From the NCBI GenBank assembly GCA_963675945.1, contig OY780932.1:1550001-1614000 (forward strand): a DNA stretch of 64,000 bases, given 5' to 3'. The position numbers and the translations under genes were made by a program. The notes below the pieces were generated by a model that was not told where the DNA came from, searched no databases, and was given only the letters and a program-made list of their open reading frames with translations. Positions 16,749 through 25,880 of this stretch are shown here, one piece after another; the stretch's first letter is position 1; the number at the start of each line of letters is the position of its first letter. Source of the stretch: G963556115 sp963675945 (GTDB lineage: Bacteria; Planctomycetota; SZUA-567).

Positions 16749-18263
16749 ATGAAGAGAGGCGCGAGAGAGAGAAGAGAGAGAGGGTTGGTTATGAAGAGAG
16801 TGTTGAGTGCGCTAATTGCGCTGACGTTAGCTCTGTATTGCGGAGCGAGTCTTAATGCTGCTGAGCCAGATAATATTGTTGCGGCAATGGCGCAATATGA
16901 TCAGGGGCTGTTCCAGGGCAAGTCGCAGGAAGAGATCAAGTCGGAACTTCCAGTATCGGGATCGTATGTCGATGAGACTTCACCGATAGAGGAGACGGTC
17001 GAGGTCAATGGAGAAGAGGTTACCATTTTTCGTTATCTCAATGATATAGAAATTTTGCAGTATCGAGGTAATGTGCTCTGGACCTGTATTGCGGCATTTC
17101 TGGTATTTATGATGCAGGCAGGGTTCATGTGTGTAGAGGCTGGGTTTACCCGGGCGAAGAATTCAGTAAATATTATTATGAAGAATGTGCTGGATTTCTG
17201 CTTTGGTACCTGTGCTTATCTGGCTATTGGTTATCACATTATGTTTGCTGGTGATGAGCCGCTATACTTCCTCGGTTCGACCGATATGACCGATTGGGGT
17301 TTCGCCTTCTGGCTCTTCCAGTGTGTGTTTGCGGCGACAACTGCAACAATTGTGTCTGGTGCGATGGCTGAAAGAACTAAGTTTGTGGGCTATATTGCTT
17401 ATAGTATTGTTATCTGTGCGGTTATCTATCCGGTATATGGTAATTGGGCATGGGGTAGTCTGCTCGATAGTGGCGGCTGGCTCGAAAATATTGGCTTCTA
17501 TGATTTTGCTGGTTCGACCGTGGTACACTCAATCGGTGGCTGGCTGGCGCTGGCAGGTGCGATTATTCTTGGCCCACGTATCGGTAAGTATGGTCCTGAC
17601 GGCAAGGCACGAGCCTTCCCCGGACACAATCTGCCACTTGCGGCACTGGGCGCGCTGATACTCTGGTTCGGCTGGTTCGGCTTCAACCCCGGTTCAACTA
17701 CTACCTTCGACGGTAATCTGGCTCGTATTGCGGTAATGACTAATATTGCCGGTGCAACCGGTGCTATCGGAGCGCTACTGACAATCTGGATGATCATCAA
17801 GAAGCCTGATGCGTCGATGACTATAAATGGTTTCCTTGCAGGTATGGTAGCTATCTGTACCGCGGTAGACTGTGTTACTGTCTGGGGAGCAATTGCTATC
17901 GGTCTGGTCGCAGGTATGCTGGTTGTGTTGAGTGTGCTCTTCATTGACAATGTACTCAAGGTCGATGATCCTGTAGGTGCGGTTAGTGTACACGGTGTCT
18001 GTGGTGCGTGGGGTACCTTTGCCTACTGTTTCTTCAGCACTAATATAACTGATTCTGCTGCCTTCTTTGCGGCTGTCAAGGCGCAAGCTATCGGTATCGG
18101 CGTGGGTTTTGCCTGGGCGTTTGGAACTGGGTATGCCCTCTTTACTCTGATCAAGTACACTATCGGTCTGCGTGCACACAGAGATGAGGAGCTCAAGGGT
18201 CTGGATATTACCGAGCATGGAAGTGAAGCCTACAGCGGTTTCCAGATATTTACCAACGAATAA
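16749..18263 (+). CDS. amt: Ammonium transporter
   Basis: A 504-residue Amt/MEP/Rh channel. A signal peptide (core LSALIALTLALYCGASLNAAE) precedes a roughly 60-residue acidic periplasmic segment and then 11 membrane helices from about residue 100. The twin pore histidines appear in VVHSIGG and SVHGVCGAWGT, and the phenylalanine-gate region in FWLFQCVFAATTATIVSGAMAERTK. The ATG at 16749 has a perfect AGGAGG nine bases upstream; an internal ATG at 16791 (MKRVLSA) would give a more usual signal peptide, so the start is unsettled. It imports ammonium and is followed by its PII partner, separated by a strong hairpin. Confidence 0.95.
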   Translation: MKRGARERRERGLVMKRVLSALIALTLALYCGASLNAAEPDNIVAAMAQYDQGLFQGKSQEEIKSELPVSGSYVDETSPIEETVEVNGEEVTIFRYLNDIEILQYRGNVLWTCIAAFLVFMMQAGFMCVEAGFTRAKNSVNIIMKNVLDFCFGTCAYLAIGYHIMFAGDEPLYFLGSTDMTDWGFAFWLFQCVFAATTATIVSGAMAERTKFVGYIAYSIVICAVIYPVYGNWAWGSLLDSGGWLENIGFYDFAGSTVVHSIGGWLALAGAIILGPRIGKYGPDGKARAFPGHNLPLAALGALILWFGWFGFNPGSTTTFDGNLARIAVMTNIAGATGAIGALLTIWMIIKKPDASMTINGFLAGMVAICTAVDCVTVWGAIAIGLVAGMLVVLSVLFIDNVLKVDDPVGAVSVHGVCGAWGTFAYCFFSTNITDSAAFFAAVKAQAIGIGVGFAWAFGTGYALFTLIKYTIGLRAHRDEELKGLDITEHGSEAYSGFQIFTNE

Positions 18264-18286
18264 GGGCTTTCTGTTGATTTAGTGAG

Positions 18287-18329
18287 GGTCTGAGCGGTTA
18301 TTGCGCGTGCTAGGTTGTGCGCTCAGACC
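18287..18329 (+). terminator. Hairpin between amt and glnK
   Basis: A perfect 10-bp stem (18287-18296 / 18320-18329) with a 23-base loop follows the amt stop codon by 23 bases. It is followed by TGTTAATTTAA, so it probably ends or dampens transcription before glnK. Confidence 0.65.
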
Positions 18330-18368
18330 TGTTAATTTAATTGATGATACCGATTTTTGGAGAATAAT

Positions 18369-18710
18369 ATGAAATTAATAGTAGCATATATTCAGCCGGA
18401 GCGTTTGACCGATGTAAAGCAGAAGCTCTGGGAGGCTGAAATTAGGAAGATGTCTGTGACCAATGCTCTGGGCTGCGGACAGCAGGGAGGTTATCATGAG
18501 TCTTATCGTGGGGTAGATATAGAGGTTAATCTTCTCAAGAAGATGCGTATTGAGATCGCGGTCAATGATGAGTTTGCTAGTAAGACCATTGATGCAATTG
18601 TCGCTGCAGCCAGAACCGGAAATGTCGGTGACGGTAAGATCTTTGTGACCAATCTTGAAGAGTGTTATAGAATCAGAACCGGTGAGACCGGAATTGATGC
18701 TATAGGTTAG
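18369..18710 (+). CDS. glnK: PII nitrogen regulatory protein (GlnK type)
   Basis: A 113-residue PII protein. The start at 18369 (MKLIVAYI) has GGAG at the right spacing; a TTG four codons upstream is rejected. It keeps the fold signatures: VTNALGCGQQGGYHESYRG before the T-loop, KKMRIEIAVNDE after it, and ARTGNVGDGKIFV for the B-loop. The T-loop position equivalent to Tyr51 of E. coli GlnB is Ile (RGVDIEV), so control by uridylylation is unlikely; binding of ATP/ADP and 2-oxoglutarate should remain. It probably gates the adjacent Amt and may touch the glutamine synthetase operon. Confidence 0.93.
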   Translation: MKLIVAYIQPERLTDVKQKLWEAEIRKMSVTNALGCGQQGGYHESYRGVDIEVNLLKKMRIEIAVNDEFASKTIDAIVAAARTGNVGDGKIFVTNLEECYRIRTGETGIDAIG

Positions 18711-18872
18711 ATTTTGCCTTTGCACTGTGAAGGTAAAATAAAGAAGTAGTAGAAGTAACTTACAATCTGGGCTTTGACCGGTAGTTGATTCTCAAGGTAA
18801 GTGGTAATGCTGGAGCTTGGTGTAGTTGATGCTGACGGAAGAAGCCCTCTAACATAGCCTGCGACTAGGAGT

Positions 18873-18894
18873 AGTATTGAGTATGCTCAATACT
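18873..18894 (+). terminator. Hairpin downstream of glnK
   Basis: A perfect 9-bp stem (18873-18881 / 18886-18894) with a TATG loop lies upstream of gdhA. An eight-T run follows 13 bases later, so it may be a weak terminator, or a palindromic site in the gdhA control region. Confidence 0.45.
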
Positions 18895-18982
18895 TTCCTG
18901 GTCAATTTTTTTTTGGTTTTGGTGTTTAGTACTATATGTGTTTGCTTTTCATTTTATTTTGTTGGTTTACGAAAGGGAAAGC

Positions 18983-20275
18983 ATGAACTCAGAAACAGCA
19001 GTAGACGGAATTTTTAATGCATTACAGGAGCCTTCACGTTCGATTATCAATATCAGAAAGGCTGGAGAAATTCTCGGTATTGAGAACGCGAAGATAGAGA
19101 ACCTTATTGCTCCGCAGGATCTGCATGTATACAGACTCCATCCCAATATTGGCGGATTTCCGCTCAGTGTCTGGGGGTGCACCGCGTTTCATAGTCGGGC
19201 GCGGGGAATTTATAAAGGCGGTATACGTATATCTCCAGAGGTCGATACGGGTGAGACCATGGAATTGGCACGGCTGATGACACTCAAGACGGCGTTGGTG
19301 GAACTTGAGCTCGGTGGTGCCAAGACTGGGATAAAGTTTGATATGCGTATTGCGTATAAGCTGCTTGGTAAGACCGAGTATGACCCGGAGTTTGAACGTG
19401 GAGTCAAGCGGGCGATAATGCGCGAGTATGCGCATCACTACCGGGGTATGTTGAGCCGGTCACGTTATGTGCCGGCGCCGGATGTCGGCACCGGGCCGAA
19501 CGAGATGGTGGTAATTTATGATGAGACCAAGAATCCGGCGTCGGTAACCGGAAAACCTGAAGGGGTTCCGGGGTGGTTGCCGGGGCGTTCGGAAGCTACA
19601 GGCTATGGGGTGTATTATACAACCAAGACGGCGCTTTCATGGACGGGAAAAGATCTTGGTGGAGTGCGTATCGCGCTACAGGGATTTGGTAACGTCGGTA
19701 TGAATGCGGCGCGCTTTCTAGTGGCAAAGGGGGCGGTAATAGTGGCGGTAGCAGATAAAGTTGGAGCGGTAGTTGACAATAAGGGGTTGGATATTGAAGC
19801 GCTGGCTGAACATGTGAGCAGATTCGGTACGGTACAGGGATTTGCCGCAACCGCAGTAACCCCGGAGGATTTTTTTGCTACCCCTTGTGAAGTGCTGATA
19901 CCGGCGGCGATCAATGATGCCATTACCGCGGCTGAGGCCAAGGTGATCCAAGCCAGCTATATTGTTGAAGGGGCAAACTTTCCTACAACCTATAAAGCAC
20001 TCGAAGTTCTGACGGCCAGAGGTGTCGTGGTAGTCCCTGATATTATTGCCAATGCCGGTGGCGTGATTGCCTCGTGTGAAGAGTATACGCATCCGACAGC
20101 GACTAGTAAGTTGACCCATCAGGATGTCTACCAGACTATTGAGAAATCTATAGGGAAAAACCTGGAGGCGAGTTGGGAGCTAGCTGAAGGTGAAGGTCTC
20201 AACCTGGATACCGCGTGTACACTTATTGCTGTGGATCGGGTGTACCGGACAATGCGTAACCACGGCTGGGTATAG
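18983..20275 (+). CDS. gdhA: Glutamate dehydrogenase
   Basis: A 430-residue hexameric-type (GluFV family) dehydrogenase for 2-oxoglutarate plus ammonia to glutamate. Start at 18983 has AAAGGGA just upstream. The substrate domain includes YKGGIRISPEVD, the catalytic-Lys motif LELGGAKTGIKFD (the usual GGAKGG has Thr in place of the second Gly pair) and VPAPDVGTGPNEM. The nucleotide domain shows VRIALQGFGNVGMNAARFL (GxGNVG) from about residue 215 and EGANFPT near residue 330. Cofactor preference cannot be read with confidence. It follows glnK and is coupled to a GNAT gene 16 bases downstream. Confidence 0.93.
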   Translation: MNSETAVDGIFNALQEPSRSIINIRKAGEILGIENAKIENLIAPQDLHVYRLHPNIGGFPLSVWGCTAFHSRARGIYKGGIRISPEVDTGETMELARLMTLKTALVELELGGAKTGIKFDMRIAYKLLGKTEYDPEFERGVKRAIMREYAHHYRGMLSRSRYVPAPDVGTGPNEMVVIYDETKNPASVTGKPEGVPGWLPGRSEATGYGVYYTTKTALSWTGKDLGGVRIALQGFGNVGMNAARFLVAKGAVIVAVADKVGAVVDNKGLDIEALAEHVSRFGTVQGFAATAVTPEDFFATPCEVLIPAAINDAITAAEAKVIQASYIVEGANFPTTYKALEVLTARGVVVVPDIIANAGGVIASCEEYTHPTATSKLTHQDVYQTIEKSIGKNLEASWELAEGEGLNLDTACTLIAVDRVYRTMRNHGWV

Positions 20276-20291
20276 GGAGGATAGTAGATAG

Positions 20292-20750
20292 ATGTATAAT
20301 TATCGAAGGGCGGTTGTGAGTGATATCGAGTCGCTTATCGAATTGCTGCGGGAACTGACAGCGCTTGAGGAGGACTTCGACTTTGACCGGGATAAGCATA
20401 GAGCTGGACTTGAGCTCCTGCTTGCGGCGCAGCCGGAGAAGGTCTGTCTGCTGGTGGCGGCGCAGGGGGCTGAGATCGTAGGGATGTGTTCGGGGCAGGT
20501 GGTGTTGTCTACGGCTATGGGCGGTGGATCTGTGTGGGTCGAAGATGTGGTGGTGAGCAGTAAGCATCGGGGCAAGGGAATAGGTAAGGCCTTACTTACA
20601 CACTTGCGGGATTGGGCGGAGTCTGAGGCTAAGGCCAAACGAATGCAGCTCTGGGCGGATAAAGATAATACTCCGGCTATTACTTTTTACAACCGTAATG
20701 GTTGGAAGAAAGCTAATGGTATAGTTCTGAAAAAAAATCTTTCCCGATAA
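20292..20750 (+). CDS. GNAT family N-acetyltransferase
   Basis: A 152-residue single GNAT domain. The acetyl-CoA-binding motif A is VVSSKHRGKGIGKALLTHL (Q/R-x-x-G-x-G/A) at about residues 88-106, preceded by the WVEDVVV strand and followed by the FYNRNGWKKA motif B typical of small-molecule acetyltransferases. It starts 16 bases after gdhA with a GGGAGG about 13 bases upstream, so it is likely co-transcribed. Target unknown; an amino-acid or amine substrate would fit the location but is only a guess. Confidence 0.88.
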   Translation: MYNYRRAVVSDIESLIELLRELTALEEDFDFDRDKHRAGLELLLAAQPEKVCLLVAAQGAEIVGMCSGQVVLSTAMGGGSVWVEDVVVSSKHRGKGIGKALLTHLRDWAESEAKAKRMQLWADKDNTPAITFYNRNGWKKANGIVLKKNLSR

Positions 20751-20782
20751 ATTTTGCCTTTAGTGTTTTGTCTCTAATAAAA

Positions 20783-20824
20783 AGCAGTTACCCGGAAACT
20801 ATCTGAGAATTATGGGTAACTGCT
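20783..20824 (-). terminator. Intrinsic terminator of the Cache-GGDEF gene
   Basis: A perfect 11-bp stem (20783-20793 / 20814-20824) with a 20-base loop overlaps the stop codon. It is followed on the minus strand by TTTTTATTAG, and can also help end the converging GNAT transcript. Confidence 0.85.
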
Positions 20825-22289
20825 AGGGCTTTGGCGGTATGGTTTTTACGCAGTTTCGTCCAGAATTTTTTGCAGCATACAGTGCTTTGTCTATCCTGGA
20901 TAATAATGACTCTAGATTGTCTGTGTCAAGAGCTTCACTTAGACCTATGCTTACTGTAAGGGGTAGCTCAGGTTTTTTAATTATTTTCGTAACTTCAATA
21001 TTTTGGCGAATTTTCTCCGCCAGCTCGTAACCGTGCTCTAAGGAGCAATTATGGGATAATACAATAAATTCTTCACCGCCCCAGCGGCAAAGATGATCTG
21101 ATTCTCGAATGCTTTTTTGTATTATCCGGGTAGTCTCAATCAGTGCCTGGTCACCCTTTAGATGTCCATATTTATCATTGATAATTTTGAAGTGGTCAAA
21201 ATCAATGAGTAAAACACATAATGGTTTTTTATCACGTTTTCTGAGATTAAGAGCATTGGTTAGAGTATATTCAAAAAATGGTCTGTTGTAAACCTTGGTA
21301 AGGTTGTCGGTAATGGCTAAATGCTGCATTTTTTTATGAAAAAATGCAACAGTGAGGTATACAAGTAGTATTGACAGCGATATTGCAATGAAGTTGATCA
21401 CTATATTTATTATAGTTACTTTGTTAATATTTGACATTGCTTCAGATTCATTTATCTCAACAAATAAATACCAGTCAAGCTCAGGAATATAGTTGGAGTT
21501 AACCAGGATATTTGAATTCTTGGTCTGGAAATCAAAGGAATGGGTTTTGTTTTGGCGGGTTTTCTGCAGAGTCTTTGAAAAATCTCCTGAGTTCGTATAA
21601 TGCTCACTGGCAATAGCTGATAAGGCAAAATCTGGAATAAGCTGTCCTGATGAGTCTGTAAAGAAGATATTTCTGTGGTATTGTTTATCAATATCTTTGA
21701 TAATACCCTGTATGTTTTTTAGATTAATTCCCATACCGGCGACACCGATGGGATTATCTGTTTTGTCAAATACCCTGAAGTTTATAAACAGGGTTGGAAG
21801 ATCTTCGAGTCTCTCATTCTTTGTACAGTTTAATGCAAATTTATTATTTGATTCAATGAATTTGAAGTACCATTGAGCAGCTTCACAATCCTTGGTCTCT
21901 AAAAATCTTTCTCCGGCTGAATTATAGTAAAATGAGGTTTTGTCTGAAACGAGAAAGCTGCTTATTGCGTTGTATTCAGCCATTATATCTTTTAAATATC
22001 TGGTAAGAGCCTGCCTGTTATTTTCATTACCTTTTAGCCAGTCGATAATAAAATAGTCTTTGGCCATTCGTGATGAAGCAATTATGGGTGGGAGTAATTC
22101 TAATTTTATTCTGGAATATATTGCTTCACTGGTTGTTGGCATTACGTCGTTGATTAACGATTTGCGTAAGGCATCCCTCGTTGTCAGGTAATTAACAGTT
22201 GTGGTAATTACAAAACTGGTAATCAGGATTGTAGTGATAATAAGCAGGATTATTTTTTGCTTGTTATAAATACTCAAAGATTTTGGCAT
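20823..22289 (-). CDS. Sensory diguanylate cyclase, periplasmic Cache-like domain plus GGDEF
   Basis: A 488-residue protein. Helix 1 spans about residues 12-35, then an extracytoplasmic sensor of about 260 residues (contains FLVSDKTSFYYNSAGERF and NPIGVAGMGINLKNI, features of Cache/PAS-like folds), a second helix near residues 295-320 (NIVINFIAISLSILLVYLTV), and a C-terminal GGDEF domain starting TDNLTKVYNRPFF. The active site is WGGEEF, and an intact I-site RESD sits five residues before it, so the cyclase should be product inhibited. Start at 22289 (MPKSLSIY) is the first ATG; the upstream TTG is rejected. GC content is lower than its neighbours. Ligand unknown. Confidence 0.9.
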   Translation of the reverse strand: MPKSLSIYNKQKIILLIITTILITSFVITTTVNYLTTRDALRKSLINDVMPTTSEAIYSRIKLELLPPIIASSRMAKDYFIIDWLKGNENNRQALTRYLKDIMAEYNAISSFLVSDKTSFYYNSAGERFLETKDCEAAQWYFKFIESNNKFALNCTKNERLEDLPTLFINFRVFDKTDNPIGVAGMGINLKNIQGIIKDIDKQYHRNIFFTDSSGQLIPDFALSAIASEHYTNSGDFSKTLQKTRQNKTHSFDFQTKNSNILVNSNYIPELDWYLFVEINESEAMSNINKVTIINIVINFIAISLSILLVYLTVAFFHKKMQHLAITDNLTKVYNRPFFEYTLTNALNLRKRDKKPLCVLLIDFDHFKIINDKYGHLKGDQALIETTRIIQKSIRESDHLCRWGGEEFIVLSHNCSLEHGYELAEKIRQNIEVTKIIKKPELPLTVSIGLSEALDTDNLESLLSRIDKALYAAKNSGRNCVKTIPPKP

Positions 22290-22420
22290 ATAATTCTCAT
22301 AATATAACAAATAGTATTCATTTAATGAATAATAATCACGGATTATTTTATTATAATCCTTTTGCTTGATTTAGTCAATATGTTGATATTTACTGACTGT
22401 TTCAGTTGTGGATTTGATTG

Positions 22421-23503
22421 CTATAGCCACTTCTTCTTTTTGAAGAGATAGAGCATGGAGCCGGCGATAAGCAGCATCACCCCGACTACTACCGGATAGC
22501 CATACTGCGAATCCAGCTCGGGCATGTCTTTGAAATTCATCCCGTAGAGGCTGGTAATAAAGGTTAGCGGGAGGAAGATGGTACCGATGATACTCAGTAT
22601 CTTCATTACCTGGTTGAGGTTGTTGGCGATACTGTTGAGGTAAAGGTCGATCAAGCTGATCGTCTCATCGCGTAAGGATTCATTGATTTCGGCGGCCTGC
22701 AGGGCATGATCGTGCAGATCGCGTAGAAAGGGCGTACACTTATAGGTAAAGTGGTGATGCTCGTCGCCGTCGCGTATCAGGGAGCCGAGAAGTTCACGCA
22801 GTGGCCAGATGCCCCGGCGCATAACGATAAGCTGGTGCTTGATACGGTGGATAAGCGTAAGGATATTGTCTTGTTCCTGATGCGAAATATCGAGTTCGAT
22901 AGCGTCAAGTTTTTCGCCGACTATCTGAAGTGTTGAAAAAATCTGGTCGACGATACCGTCGATCATAATATACGAGAAGTAGTCAGCCCCATTCTGCCTA
23001 ATTTTACCCAGACCGTGTTGGAGGCGATTGATAATGGTTTCCAGATACTTTGAACTGAACTCATGGAAGGTGATGACGAAATCTTTGAGTAGCAGCAGGC
23101 TGAAACGGCTCTGAATAATTTTGGCTTTGCTTTCGTCGAAGAAGTATACATTCATGGTGATGAAGCAGTATTTGGTGGTAGATTGAATTTTCGGGCGTTC
23201 GACGCGTTCATTGATATCCTCCAGAACCAGAGGATGGATATCGAATTGTCTGCCGATGGATTCGATTATATTCAGATCATAGCCGGTAATCTGTATCCAG
23301 TTAATATGATCTTTCACATTGAGCGCTTTGAGATCATATGGGGTTTCGATATAATTACGGTGGTAATTCTCTTCGTTATAGTAAGTATGGTAGACCCTGG
23401 CTTCTTGAGTATTGTCTAGATCGTAGTCAAATAGTTCGCCTGGTGCTTTACCTAGACTCTCAACTTTTCTGCGTTTATTTGATCGGAAAAAGTCAGTATC
23501 CAT
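22421..23503 (-). CDS. corA: Magnesium/cobalt transporter CorA
   Basis: A 360-residue CorA. A large acidic cytoplasmic domain (about residues 1-290) is followed by two C-terminal helices; the selectivity motif YGMNF closes the first helix, and the protein ends in a Lys-rich tail (FKKKKWL). The sequence HPLVLEDINERVERPK is a conserved CorA landmark. It pumps no protons: it forms a pentameric channel gated by intracellular Mg2+. Likely monocistronic, 121 bases downstream of ispE. Confidence 0.95.
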   Translation of the reverse strand: MDTDFFRSNKRRKVESLGKAPGELFDYDLDNTQEARVYHTYYNEENYHRNYIETPYDLKALNVKDHINWIQITGYDLNIIESIGRQFDIHPLVLEDINERVERPKIQSTTKYCFITMNVYFFDESKAKIIQSRFSLLLLKDFVITFHEFSSKYLETIINRLQHGLGKIRQNGADYFSYIMIDGIVDQIFSTLQIVGEKLDAIELDISHQEQDNILTLIHRIKHQLIVMRRGIWPLRELLGSLIRDGDEHHHFTYKCTPFLRDLHDHALQAAEINESLRDETISLIDLYLNSIANNLNQVMKILSIIGTIFLPLTFITSLYGMNFKDMPELDSQYGYPVVVGVMLLIAGSMLYLFKKKKWL

Positions 23504-23624
23504 AATCTCTCTTTTATTTTGGAAGCTAGTAGAAAAAGCGCATATTGTACATAATTAATAAGTGATTGTAGTAAATAAGTGGTTTCTCGGCAAGCAATTA
23601 ATATAGAACTAACAATTGCTCGGA

Positions 23625-24467
23625 TCAGAGTAATTGTCGGCAGTCGGGTTGCAGCAGGAGGGCAAGGGGTGGGAGAGCCGGGTCGGGGATTATCCAGACG
23701 GCTGAGCCGCTGCCGCTCATGCGCGCCATTTGCTGTTGCTCCCGGAGTCTCGTTTGTAGCGCTTTTTGGCGCGGTTCAAGAGTAAAGGCGACATCTTCGA
23801 AACGGTTGAAACTGGCCTGGTACAGGGCGTGCAGGTCGCGGTCTTGTAGGCTGAGTAGGTTGAGGAAGGGGTCGATATGGACTTGGTTAAAATCCTTGGG
23901 GTTGAGCCGGGAGAATGCTGCCGGGGTCGAGATGCGCCAGTCTGGGGCGAGAAGTTGGACTATTACCGGTTCAACCTCGGTTAACGGGGTGATGATTTCG
24001 CCGCGCCCCTGGCAGAGGCAGACACCGCCGTAGATAAAGAAGGGTACGTCTGAGCCAATCTCAGCGCCTATGGCCGCTAATTCTGCCAGGCTGAGTTTGA
24101 GCCCCCAGAGCTGGTTGAGCAGGATAAGCGCGGTGGCGGCATTGCTTGAGCCGCCGCCGAGTCCGGCAGCGTGCGGTATGCGCTTGCTAAGGTGAAAACG
24201 GGCGCCGTAATTTACTGCGCAGTGCTGTCTTAGTGCCGCCGCAGCGCAGAGGATGAGATTTGAACTATCGGTGGGGACGCCGGGGGTCGTGCACTCCAGT
24301 TGCAACTCTTTGGCCGGGAGGACACTGAGGGTGTCGTACAGGGGGATGGTCTGAAAGACCGAGATTAGATCATGATACCCGTCGTCACGTTTTCCCAGTA
24401 TCTCCAGAAAGAGATTGATCTTCGCGGGGGAGGTGGCGCGAAGCTCCACTTTAGTGGCTCGTTTCAT
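23625..24467 (-). CDS. ispE: 4-diphosphocytidyl-2-C-methyl-D-erythritol kinase
   Basis: A 280-residue GHMP kinase of the non-mevalonate isoprenoid pathway. Motif 1 is SPAKINLFLEILGKRDDGYHDL, here SPAKINLFLEI and RDDGYHDL, near residues 13-33; motif 2, the ATP loop, is PHAAGLGGGSSNAA near residue 100; motif 3 is ARMSGSGSAVW near residue 255. It phosphorylates CDP-methylerythritol at the 2-OH. Its first 17 bases overlap the 3' end of hemB, so it is the last gene of the lysS-hemB operon by translational coupling. Length is normal. Confidence 0.93.
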   Translation of the reverse strand: MKRATKVELRATSPAKINLFLEILGKRDDGYHDLISVFQTIPLYDTLSVLPAKELQLECTTPGVPTDSSNLILCAAAALRQHCAVNYGARFHLSKRIPHAAGLGGGSSNAATALILLNQLWGLKLSLAELAAIGAEIGSDVPFFIYGGVCLCQGRGEIITPLTEVEPVIVQLLAPDWRISTPAAFSRLNPKDFNQVHIDPFLNLLSLQDRDLHALYQASFNRFEDVAFTLEPRQKALQTRLREQQQMARMSGSGSAVWIIPDPALPPLALLLQPDCRQLL

Positions 24468-25434
24468 GCAGCCAGCGGGCGGCGTCTAGAGCATGATAGG
24501 TGATTATAATATCGGCTCCGGCGCGTTTCATACCGAGAAGCGTTTCCAGTACAACCGCTTTTTCATCGATCCAGCCCTGCTGCGCGGCCGCTTTTACCAT
24601 AGAATATTCACCGCTGACATTATAGCAGAGCAGAGGCAAAAGGGTGCGTGCGCGAATGGCACTGATGATATCCAGATAGGCTAGCGCCGGCTTGACCATG
24701 AGCATATCAGCTCCCTCTGCTTCATCCAGCAGGCTTTCAAGGATTGCCTCTCGGGTATTGCCGGGCTGCATCTGGTAGCTGCGGCGGTCGCCAAATTGAG
24801 GCGAACTGTCGGCTGCTTCGCGGAAGGGGCCATAAAAACTGGAAGCAAATTTTGTGCTGTAGGCAATGATACCGCATTCGTCAAATCCGGCATTGTCCAG
24901 CCGTTGGCGCATCGCTGCGACCCGACCGTCCATCATATCCGAAGGGGCGATAAAATCGGCTCCGGCTGCAGCCTGCGAGAGGGCGGTCTTGCAGAGTGGT
25001 TCCAGACTGTCGTCATTGTGAATGCGGTTATCTTTGATTATTCCGCAGTGGCCGTGATCGGTATAGGCGCAGAGGCAGGTGTCGGTGATGATGATAAGTT
25101 CGGGGGCGATCTTTCTGATCTTCTTGACCGCCAGTTGGGTAATGCCTTCTGAGGACCAGGCGGTACTGCCATGGCTGTCTTTGTGTGAACTCGCACCGAA
25201 AATTAGTACCGCTTTGATCCCTGCTTGGAGTAACTCGGTGATTATATCTTCAAGCATATCGATCGAGTAATGATATTGACCGGGCATGGCCTGTATCTCG
25301 TCCCTGACGCCTCTGCCTTCAACAATGAAGAGCGGCATGATAAGATCGTCTACAGTAAGCGTGGTCTCAGCGAGAAGACGGCGCAGGTGTTTACTCGAAC
25401 GTAGCCGGCGTAAGCGCCTTTGGGGAAAGCTCAT
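24451..25434 (-). CDS. hemB: Porphobilinogen synthase (delta-aminolevulinic acid dehydratase)
   Basis: A 327-residue enzyme condensing two 5-aminolevulinates. The zinc-type Cys cluster is DTCLCAYTDHGHCG, near residues 118-132. The two Schiff-base lysines appear in YSTKFASSFYGPF and MLMVKPALAYLD. The N-terminus RLRRLRSSKHLRRLLAE matches the family. Haem or corrinoid synthesis is implied; the latter would matter for the MttB-type methyltransferase elsewhere in the window. It overlaps ispE by 17 bases and follows the FliM-peptide gene by 39 bases. Confidence 0.95.
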   Translation of the reverse strand: MSFPQRRLRRLRSSKHLRRLLAETTLTVDDLIMPLFIVEGRGVRDEIQAMPGQYHYSIDMLEDIITELLQAGIKAVLIFGASSHKDSHGSTAWSSEGITQLAVKKIRKIAPELIIITDTCLCAYTDHGHCGIIKDNRIHNDDSLEPLCKTALSQAAAGADFIAPSDMMDGRVAAMRQRLDNAGFDECGIIAYSTKFASSFYGPFREAADSSPQFGDRRSYQMQPGNTREAILESLLDEAEGADMLMVKPALAYLDIISAIRARTLLPLLCYNVSGEYSMVKAAAQQGWIDEKAVVLETLLGMKRAGADIIITYHALDAARWLHETSH

Positions 25435-25473
25435 GATATAATCTCCTTCGTAGTGGCAGAGAGAGTAGAGGCC

Positions 25474-25878
25474 TTAAAAGAATTTGGATTTGATGAAGGC
25501 GTCATTGGCCCAGTTGAGCAGACGGCTTCTGTCCTCGCGTTCCGGGATAGCGCTGAAGACCTCAAATAAGATCTTCTGCGCTGCACGGGTTTGCGCTAGT
25601 GGATCGGCGTCATTGCTAAGAAGCGAACTGGTGTCCACTGCCGGTAGCTCACTACCTGGATTAATCGCTGCTGGCTGAGGCGTGGCGGCAGGAGCAGACT
25701 TGAGTGCGGCCTCAGGTTTGGGGCAGGGAACTGGGGCGTCCGGTTCGATATTCAGTGCAGCGGCATTCTCCTTTTCGATTTGCGCAAGTCTTGCCGCCGC
25801 ATCTACTGTTTCATCCTTGTTCTCAGGTAGACCACCTCCATTGAGTAGCGCATCAATCTCATTCTGGTTGATATCCAT
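25474..25878 (-). CDS. Small protein with FliM/FliN-type CheY-binding peptide
   Basis: A 134-residue acidic protein. Residues 3-14 read INQNEIDALLNG, matching the N-terminal EIDALLNG peptide by which FliM binds phospho-CheY. No FliM or FliN switch domain follows. Instead there is a Glu/Ala helix (residues about 20-45), a Pro/Ala-rich linker (about 45-85) and a C-terminal helical segment with LFEVFSAIPEREDRSRLLNW. It starts three bases after lysS stops and is clearly in that operon. I infer a CheY-like docking protein, perhaps partner of the REC domains seen elsewhere in the window; a function is not established. Confidence 0.75.
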   Translation of the reverse strand: MDINQNEIDALLNGGGLPENKDETVDAAARLAQIEKENAAALNIEPDAPVPCPKPEAALKSAPAATPQPAAINPGSELPAVDTSSLLSNDADPLAQTRAAQKILFEVFSAIPEREDRSRLLNWANDAFIKSKFF

Positions 25879-25880
25879 GG

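Noticed and set aside
22340..22359. 7-bp hairpin followed by TTTT on the plus strand
   Set aside because: No plus-strand gene ends there; probably promoter-region AT-rich symmetry for the Cache-GGDEF gene.
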